Shown here one piece after another: positions 22,765-28,464 of a stretch of 28,464 bases of DNA. A program made the position numbers and the translations under genes. Source of the stretch: Conidiobolus incongruus B7586. Lineage: Eukaryota > Entomophthoromycota > Entomophthoromycetes > Entomophthorales > Conidiobolaceae. Every line of letters begins with the position of its first letter. Position 1 is the first letter of the stretch. The stretch covers positions 1 through 28,464 of the forward strand of contig JNEM01016963.1 in assembly GCA_000697335.1 (NCBI GenBank). The letters are read 5' to 3'. Below the pieces are notes generated by a model. The model did no database searches. It was not told where the DNA came from and saw only the letters and a list, made by a program, of their open reading frames with translations.

Positions 22765-22962
22765 AACAAGGTCATATTAAGAACAAAACGAAAGTCCCCG
22801 AAGCAAGCCAAAATAAGTAAACCAATTAGTATAGAATAAGGAAACATAAAAGAAAACACCAGAATAGTTCACTCAACTATTTTGGTCATTCCTTGAAAGA
22901 TCCAAAGAACTAATAAACTCTCTCTCTCTAAATTAGAGCACCCTATAATAAGAACATACATT
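22765..22962. promoter_or_regulatory. Intergenic region between divergent ORFs
   Basis: About 200 bp, markedly less AT-rich than the flanking desert. It has a CT dinucleotide tract at 22918-22929 and TATAATAA at 22944-22951, rather close to the ATG at 22963. It could serve as the promoter of the 22963 ORF, and as a shared one if the minus-strand exon is real. Confidence 0.35.
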
Positions 22963-23271
22963 ATGGTAATGCTTCGTTATATTTTCTCCCCTATAGTTCT
23001 AAAAGAGAACCCCCTTGCGGAACCTACGCAAGTATCCTCAATTGTATTCGTCGTCGCCGTTCTATGTATAATGATTAGCTGGGGAGGAATTTGGGTGACT
23101 ACTGGGATTGATCGTTGGATCATGCGCTTATGTTTATTAATGAGTTGGGGAATCCTTATACATCGATGTGATGATCTCGTGACGAATTCCTCGGCCCCTC
23201 ATTGGCGGATCTTAGAGGCCATTTACAGCTACTTCTCTTTCGATAAATTTCTAGAATTCAATTTTAAATAA
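22963..23271 (+). CDS. Small predicted membrane protein next to BI-1
   Basis: A 102-aa single-exon ORF in a GC-rich island, with codon use unlike the desert, which argues for a real gene. The N-terminus MVMLRYIFSPIVLKENPLAE is followed by PTQ. A first membrane segment covers about residues 25-46 (SSIVFVVAVLCIMISWGGIW), and a second shorter one lies near 52-67 (WIMRLCLLMSWGILIH). The rest is a polar stretch with an aromatic helix, WRILEAIYSYFSF. I do not recognise the family. The RY...NP..(E/D)PT start followed by tryptophan-rich membrane segments is faintly like the ER protein Asterix (PAT complex), but too weak to assign. The start could also be M3. It ends 183 bp before the BI-1 start on the same strand. 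Confidence 0.55.
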   Translation: MVMLRYIFSPIVLKENPLAEPTQVSSIVFVVAVLCIMISWGGIWVTTGIDRWIMRLCLLMSWGILIHRCDDLVTNSSAPHWRILEAIYSYFSFDKFLEFNFK

Positions 23272-23302
23272 TAAAGATGGTTGGTTAACTATTATTCTCT
23301 AT

Positions 23303-23407
23303 CCAATCAAAATTTATCACGAAATTTCCATCCAATAATCAATCAACAAATATCTTAAAATCATTGTCAAACTTGAATTCAAGTTAGAAAAAATTCTAAT
23401 ATAAATA
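23303..23407 (+). promoter_or_regulatory. Promoter of the BI-1 gene
   Basis: Two CCAAT pentamers (23303-23307 and 23332-23336) precede a TATAAATA at 23400-23407, 48 bp before the ATG. The same TATAAATA octamer precedes both zinc-finger genes. It fits a compact promoter in the 183 bp after the neighbouring ORF. Confidence 0.55.
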
Positions 23408-23454
23408 TAGAGTTAAGTCACTTAATCATTATTACATAATTAAAATTTTTCAAA

Positions 23455-24383
23455 ATGTTGGAAAGTATCTTCAGTGAAAACTATACACAATTCAATCCCG
23501 AATATTTCAAAAATTTTAATGATTTGACACCTCAAGTTAAAAGTCATTTAACTAAGGTTTATTTGACATTGACATGTATGTTGGCTGCTACCTCGGTTGG
23601 TGTGTGGCTCACCCTTGCTAGAGCATTTGTTTTGGTAAGTAGTGATTAAAGTTATGCTAGAATGAATTTTAATATTGTGTTAGGGCCCTACTTTTACTTT
23701 TTTATTGATGATGGGTAGTTTATTTGGACTCTTATTTACTTCTAACCAACCTGATACAAGCACTCTGAGACAAGGTTTACTTTTGGTAATTTGAACTTTA
23801 AATTTTATTTAATTTATTTTTATATTAATTACAAATTTTCTAGACTTTTTCATTATTGGAAGGTGTTAGTTTAGCTCCTCTTATTAATTTAGCTATTGAT
23901 ATTGATCCAAAGTAAGTTGATTAAGAGTATATTTTAATAATTTTTATTAATATAATTATTTTTAGATTATTATTAATTGCCTGTACCAGTACCTTCCTAA
24001 TTTTTTCATCCTTCACCCTTAGTTCCATGTTCACCCAACGTAGATCTTACCTCTATCTTGGTGGTGTTTTAGGCTCTGCTGTATCTATTTTATTCTGGAT
24101 GTCCCTTGCTAACTCTTTCTTACGCTACCGAGGCTTATATACCTTGGAATTGTATGGTGGATTACTAACCTTCTCACTTTATGTCCTCTACGACTCTCAA
24201 AAAATTATCGAACAAGCAAATTTAGGATATAAACAAGTGATCAACCATGCACTCACTTTGTTCACTGATGTGATTGCTATCTTTGTCAGAATTCTAATTA
24301 TTTTAATCAAAAAGAATCAAGAAGCTGAAAGGAAGAAGGAAAGAAAAGAGAGATCAAGTTCTAGAAGTTATTCAGCTTATTAA
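23455..24383 (+). CDS. Bax inhibitor-1 family protein (TMBIM/BI-1), four exons
   Basis: Exons are 23455-23634, 23684-23785, 23844-23911 and 23966-24383. Introns of 49, 58 and 54 bp start GTAAGT, GTAATT and GTAAGT and all end in TAG, in phases 0, 0 and 2. The spliced product is 255 aa, close to the usual size of this ER multipass family, which modulates calcium leak and stress-induced cell death. Residues 1-32 are cytosolic, with an FNDLTPQVKSHLTKVY-type start. About six to seven hydrophobic segments follow. Family hallmarks are RQGLLL then TFSLLEGVSLAPLI, and the C-terminal YVLYDSQKIIEQA...HALTLFTDVIAIFVRILIIL. D193 and D218 correspond to the conserved aspartates thought to sense pH and gate calcium flux. 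A charged tail (KKNQEAERKKERKERSSS) is also typical. The reading frame closes exactly across all three introns, so the model is firm. Confidence 0.96.
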
Positions 24384-24418
24384 ATGGTTTTAAGATATTT
24401 TTATTTATATTATATGTC

Positions 24419-24424
24419 AATAAA
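24419..24424 (+). terminator. AATAAA polyadenylation signal of BI-1
   Basis: AATAAA lies 36 bp after the stop codon, in a region with TATATGT just upstream, which resembles fungal 3'-end efficiency elements. Confidence 0.5.
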
Positions 24425-24429
24425 TATTA

Positions 24430-25860
24430 TGTGATAAATATATCATTAGTTTGAGAGATATCTACAAAATTCGATTTACAATATTGTATTTTGAACAAAT
24501 GAATTATTTTATAGTTGAATAGACTGTCTTAAATTATTCATTGTAGTGAGATAATTTGTAAAATTTGAAACTGTTAAACAATTGATGAAATGTTGTATTT
24601 ATCCTAATTCTCATGTTTTAAACAACTTGAAATAAGAGTTCTGATATATACTAAACTTTAAATATGAAAATAATTATTATAAAATCACACTAGTCATATT
24701 TTGATTTTGATTAATTTAATGTAATACCAGTATATTATAAATAATAAAAATCAAATAGGTATATACATTTAAAATGAAAAATTCATTGTTTATGATATTA
24801 TTATTTGAATTTTGATCTTATTTCAATTTATTAATAATTCTCAGATATCATTGTATTTAGATACATATATATATAATTTTTTTATATATCTTTTGTAAAT
24901 TTTATATAACAATATGGTGTATCTCAAATAATCTTAAATTTATTAATAATTTATATTTGAAAAATAAAGCTTATTAACTTTATAAAAATATTTTTATAAT
25001 ATTCTATATAATATATTAATAATAAATAAAAATTTTTATCAAACCCTTCATAAAATTCTTTATTTTCTAATTCAATTTTATATACGTTTAAAATCAATTT
25101 TGAAATTATTCATTCTTATTTTGATCATATACTATTATTATTATTTGATTATTGCAAATATATTAAATAATTTAAGTCATTTATATAAGAAGTTTTTTAA
25201 TTAAAAAATCTCATTAATAATTTTAAAATTAAGATTAAGTATTTTGTATCTTATTTAGTTTAAATTTGGAATATATATTAATTTGATTATATTTTAATTT
25301 TTTCAAGATATATTTATTATTAATAATTATATATCAATGTATATTTAATAAATTTTGATATTTTGTTTCATTGATAATTTAATTTTGTATTATTTTATTG
25401 AGATATTTCTTTAATTTTTTAATTTATGATATTTGTTTAATAATATATTAAAGAAAAAATATCTGTTGAGTAATTTAAAATAACACTAATATTTGAATTA
25501 AAGTAAATTATAATTATAAACTTAGTTATATTTCAACAATATATATTTAATCACCTAAATTCAATGAAATATTATTTATTCTCTTTTGAATTATTTTCAA
25601 TTTATATAAATTGTAATAAAAATTATATTTATGACTTTAAATTAGATTTATGTCATTTTAGCTCATACTGATTTTGTGTAAATAGATTATAATCGAATAA
25701 AGGATATTCAAATAAATATATATTCAATTTGATGAATGCGGTACAAGTATAATGAAAAAAAAGTAAAATCAATGATATTGATGTGTTAACGAATAAAATT
25801 TTAGATCAAGAGGGAATTTATACTATATCAATGAATCTGGTCAATATTTGATCATTATTT
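24430..25860. other. AT-rich intergenic stretch
   Basis: No supported gene. It is long-run A/T sequence between the BI-1 3' end and the SAM-domain gene. Confidence 0.7.
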
Positions 25861-25865
25861 TAATA

Positions 25866-26656
25866 ATGAACATTAAAATGTTTATTATTTTAAATCAGTA
25901 ATTTATATCATTTAAATAACCTTTATTATTATCAAAAGAACCAAAAATACATTAAATTTCGATATTAATAAATGGGGAACTGTTGATGTATGCAGTTGGT
26001 TAAAATTTAACTCAGTTAAAGTCAAATATGTAGAAATATTTCGAGGTAATATATTCAACTATCAGTTAATATTATTATAAATATAACTAAATTATATAAC
26101 TAAAAAGTCAATGGCTATGCACTTTCTGAACTTAGTACTCAATTAATCATGGAATCAGGTATCAGACTTTGGAGACTGGTACTGATCATATCCATGCTTT
26201 TCAATGAATTGATTGTATGTCACAATATTTGAAGGAATTAGTATGAATATAGTGATTATATTCTATACAGATGAAATTCAACAATTAGTTAATAGTGCCT
26301 ATAATTTGAATGATTTGCCATCTTTGGTAATAGAATATCTTGATACGATAGTAGCACTTATAGATTGTTCGATTTAATTATGTACAGTATCTAGTTAATG
26401 AACAGATCCTCAAAAATCTAAGTTAGATATATATAGCTCATGATTTGCACAAATTCAAACTCATTTTGCAGATTCAAATTGTTCATCATTGTTAAATTCC
26501 TTAAATGAATCCTCAAGCAATCGTTTTTCTCAATCCCTATCCTGCAATCTGATGAGATCTTCAAATATTTCAATATCACAGGGCTCCACAAGTATTTTGA
26601 ATACTTTCAATGATAACCAAAAGCCTTTTGGTTGCAACCAGACTGAAACTGAATGA
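25866..26656 (+). CDS. SAM-domain protein with Ser/Asn-rich tail, short exons
   Basis: Proposed exons are 25866-25897 (tentative), 25939-26045, 26108-26214 or 26218, 26271-26326, 26388-26421 and 26472-26656. Two consecutive exons spell the sterile alpha motif fold in order: KWGTVDVCSWL and KYVEIFR, then across a 62-bp GT-AG intron VNGYALSELS and LIMESGI, ending in a hydrophobic helix. SAM domains mediate protein-protein contact, and in fungi are typical of Ste11/Byr2 and Ste50 MAP-kinase signalling. The tail (NSNCSSLLNSLNES..., ending QTETE) is Ser/Asn-rich, with no kinase or RA domain seen. Joins 1-2, 2-3, 4-5 and 5-6 keep phase. Join 3-4 does not with the good GTATGT donor, only with a poor GTCACA four bases on. 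The loop before the last SAM helix lacks its usual Gly in frame, while the +1 frame has VSDFGDWY. So the gene may be damaged, or my model wrong. Confidence 0.5.
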
Positions 26657-26659
26657 AAA

Positions 26660-27430
26660 ATATCGCCATTGTGTCTATTTCAAGTAAAATTTAAGCAAGT
26701 TTTTTGAAAGATATAATTTATAAAAATAATATTGGTATAGCATTATTATAATCTTAAAATCAGTTTATCATTGATATATGTTTTAATTATTTCTATAAGT
26801 GTTCAAATATTAAATCTAAATTTTAATTACCTTATTATTGATTCCATTACAAAATTTATCAATATAATATATAAATTGTTTATAGCAAGTATAAATTAAT
26901 ATATTAATTTTAATATCTAATATAATTATCCTTAAGTTATTAGTTTGATATGAAAAAATGGCAAATTTTTTAATTTTTCAAATATATTGTTAGTTTTGAA
27001 AAATTAAATATATATATATATATACCTTGTATTTTTCTTTGTTAAAATATTTTTTATTAAAAATTTATAATTAATCATACTTAAATTAAATAATAATGAT
27101 CAAAAGTATATTATTTTAATATTGTTATAACTTATCTATAAACCCTTTAGAATCATTTAAGGTTTACAAATAACCTATAAAAATTATATAATATTGAGTT
27201 CTATCATTTATTACTAGATTTGTTATTTTAATCCAAAAAAAGATATTATTTAAATTTTATTCAAATTTAGAAAAAATATTTTGATTTTTATTTTTTTTGA
27301 TAATTAATAATGAAAATAATATATTAAAAAACACCTTGTTATTTTATTACTCTATACTTTTAATGATGGGAATTTTTTATGATTAAACATAAATTATTTT
27401 TTTAATATATGATATATAGAAATAAATTTA
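26660..27430. other. AT-rich intergenic stretch
   Basis: No supported gene. An AT dinucleotide tract lies at 27008-27024. Confidence 0.7.
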
Positions 27431-27439
27431 TAATATATT

Positions 27440-28227
27440 GGGGTTTAAACTTGCCCTATTAAGGGGAATCCTATAAAAAGATAAGAAATATTAAACAAAA
27501 GACCTAAAAAAATAAGTAAAAGATAAAGAAAGAGTAAAGTTAAAGTTAATAGAAATATAAGAAAAAGTTTATTTAAAAAAGTCAGGTAGTTTAAATATTT
27601 TAAACTTATTAAATTATAACTTATAAAATAGATTTTATAGAATATTATTAGTTCTTAAGATTAAAGGTTATATTATCCCTTTCAAATATTAATTTGATAA
27701 TTTCTTTTATTATTAATAACTTTTTTTTATACTTTTAACAAACTTCTAACATTTAAAAAATAGTTCTTTTTAATTAATATTAAAATTAAATATTTTACAA
27801 ACTAATTCAATTTTTTTATAGAAATATTCTTTTTTATAAGCTAATTTTTTAAATACTTAAAGAAATTATAATTATATAAGTTATAATCTAAAGAGTATAT
27901 TTAAATATAGTAGTTTTTTCAAGTTATTTTTAATTAAAAATTTTTATATAGTTTTAAATTTATGGATTTTGTATTATTATATAAAATAATAAGTTTTTTC
28001 AAATTATATTAAGAACACCAATTAAAAATACTTTTATTTAAAAAAATAATATAAAATTTACTATTAATTAATTCTCTTTTAAGAACTAAATAAAAAAAAC
28101 ATATATTATTATAATTTATTATAATAAGTAATATTTACTTATTAATAAAATATTTATTTAAAAAGACTTGTAAAAGGGGTTAATTTAACTTAATTTAATA
28201 TTTTGATTTATATTTTAATAAAAAATT
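27440..28227. repeat. Probable body of the right-hand repeat copy
   Basis: Near 27440 the sequence style changes. A GC-richer segment, GGGGTTTAAACTTGCCC, then CTATTAAGGGGAATCC, is followed by purine-rich DNA and then by long T and A runs like those at 300-600. The section runs directly into the part that matches the window start, so I take it as the portion missing from the truncated left copy. No coding region or element family is recognised. The left boundary is approximate. Confidence 0.35.
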
Positions 28228-28464
28228 ATATATAAAGATTTAAGATTCATTAATTATAATTATTTATTGTAAAAGTTTAAGCTTTTAATAATATTTTAGT
28301 AAGTTTTATTTAATAATAACTTCTTTAGCTTTTTTTAAGTTTTAGTTAAATTATAAGGTATTTATTTTATATTTTCATTTATTAATTTTAGTTTAAACTT
28401 TAATTTATATAGAATACTTATAAAACTAATATTAAAATACTTAAATAATTTTTTAACTAAAATA
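28228..28464. repeat. Right copy of the dispersed AT-rich repeat
   Basis: It aligns in direct orientation with 1-240, as described for that copy. It is cut off by the end of the window. Confidence 0.75.

Noticed and set aside
27440-28464. Idea that the terminal repeat is an LTR or another named element
   Set aside because: No diagnostic ends, target duplication, primer-binding site or coding region can be seen, so it is left as an unclassified repeat.
1-28464. Idea that the window is a circular molecule because its ends match
   Set aside because: The two end copies differ at about a quarter of positions, so they are separate repeat copies rather than an overlap.

Overview
The window looks like nuclear DNA of a very AT-rich fungus. 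Base composition is roughly 80% A+T outside genes, by eye. Introns of 49-58 bp with GTAAGT/GTAATT donors and TAG acceptors, a eukaryotic tRNA with internal pol III boxes, TATAAATA boxes and fungal-type C2H2 fingers all fit a fungus. An early-diverging, low-GC lineage is my best guess, but the species cannot be read from this sequence. Genes are sparse and sit as islands of higher GC in long AT-rich stretches.

Layout. Positions 1-240 and 28228-28464 are diverged copies of one direct repeat, so the window may be a contig that ends in the same repeat on both sides. Positions 241-10880 hold no convincing gene, only scattered open runs and two GC-rich inverted repeats. An intact two-finger C2H2 transcription factor gene lies at 11241-12002, with a proper promoter region. 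A second, paralogous copy lies 6 kb downstream at 17240-17980. Its first 243 coding bases are almost identical to the first copy, while everything around them has diverged. That pattern points to gene conversion. A tRNA-Asn(GUU) on the minus strand (20716-20789) starts at the base next to the stop codon of a small minus-strand ORF (20790-21002). At 22582-23271 there is a possible minus-strand exon and, divergent from it, a small predicted membrane protein.

A four-exon Bax inhibitor-1 (TMBIM/BI-1) gene lies at 23455-24383 and is the most securely identified protein gene. At 25866-26656 a set of short exons, none long enough to stand out alone, reads as a small SAM-domain protein followed by a Ser/Asn-rich tail. 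One of its splice junctions remains unresolved. The last kilobase is repeat-like DNA.

The genes do not form an obvious pathway. The finger helices of the two transcription factors match those of calcineurin-responsive Crz1 (fingers 2-3) and of Swi5/Ace2 at the base-contacting positions. BI-1 acts in ER calcium balance and SAM proteins are common in fungal MAP-kinase signalling, so a stress or calcium theme is possible, but this is only inference. I did not find a clearly new multi-gene system. The most informative signals are the converted transcription factor pair, the ORF-tRNA abutment and the cryptic SAM gene.
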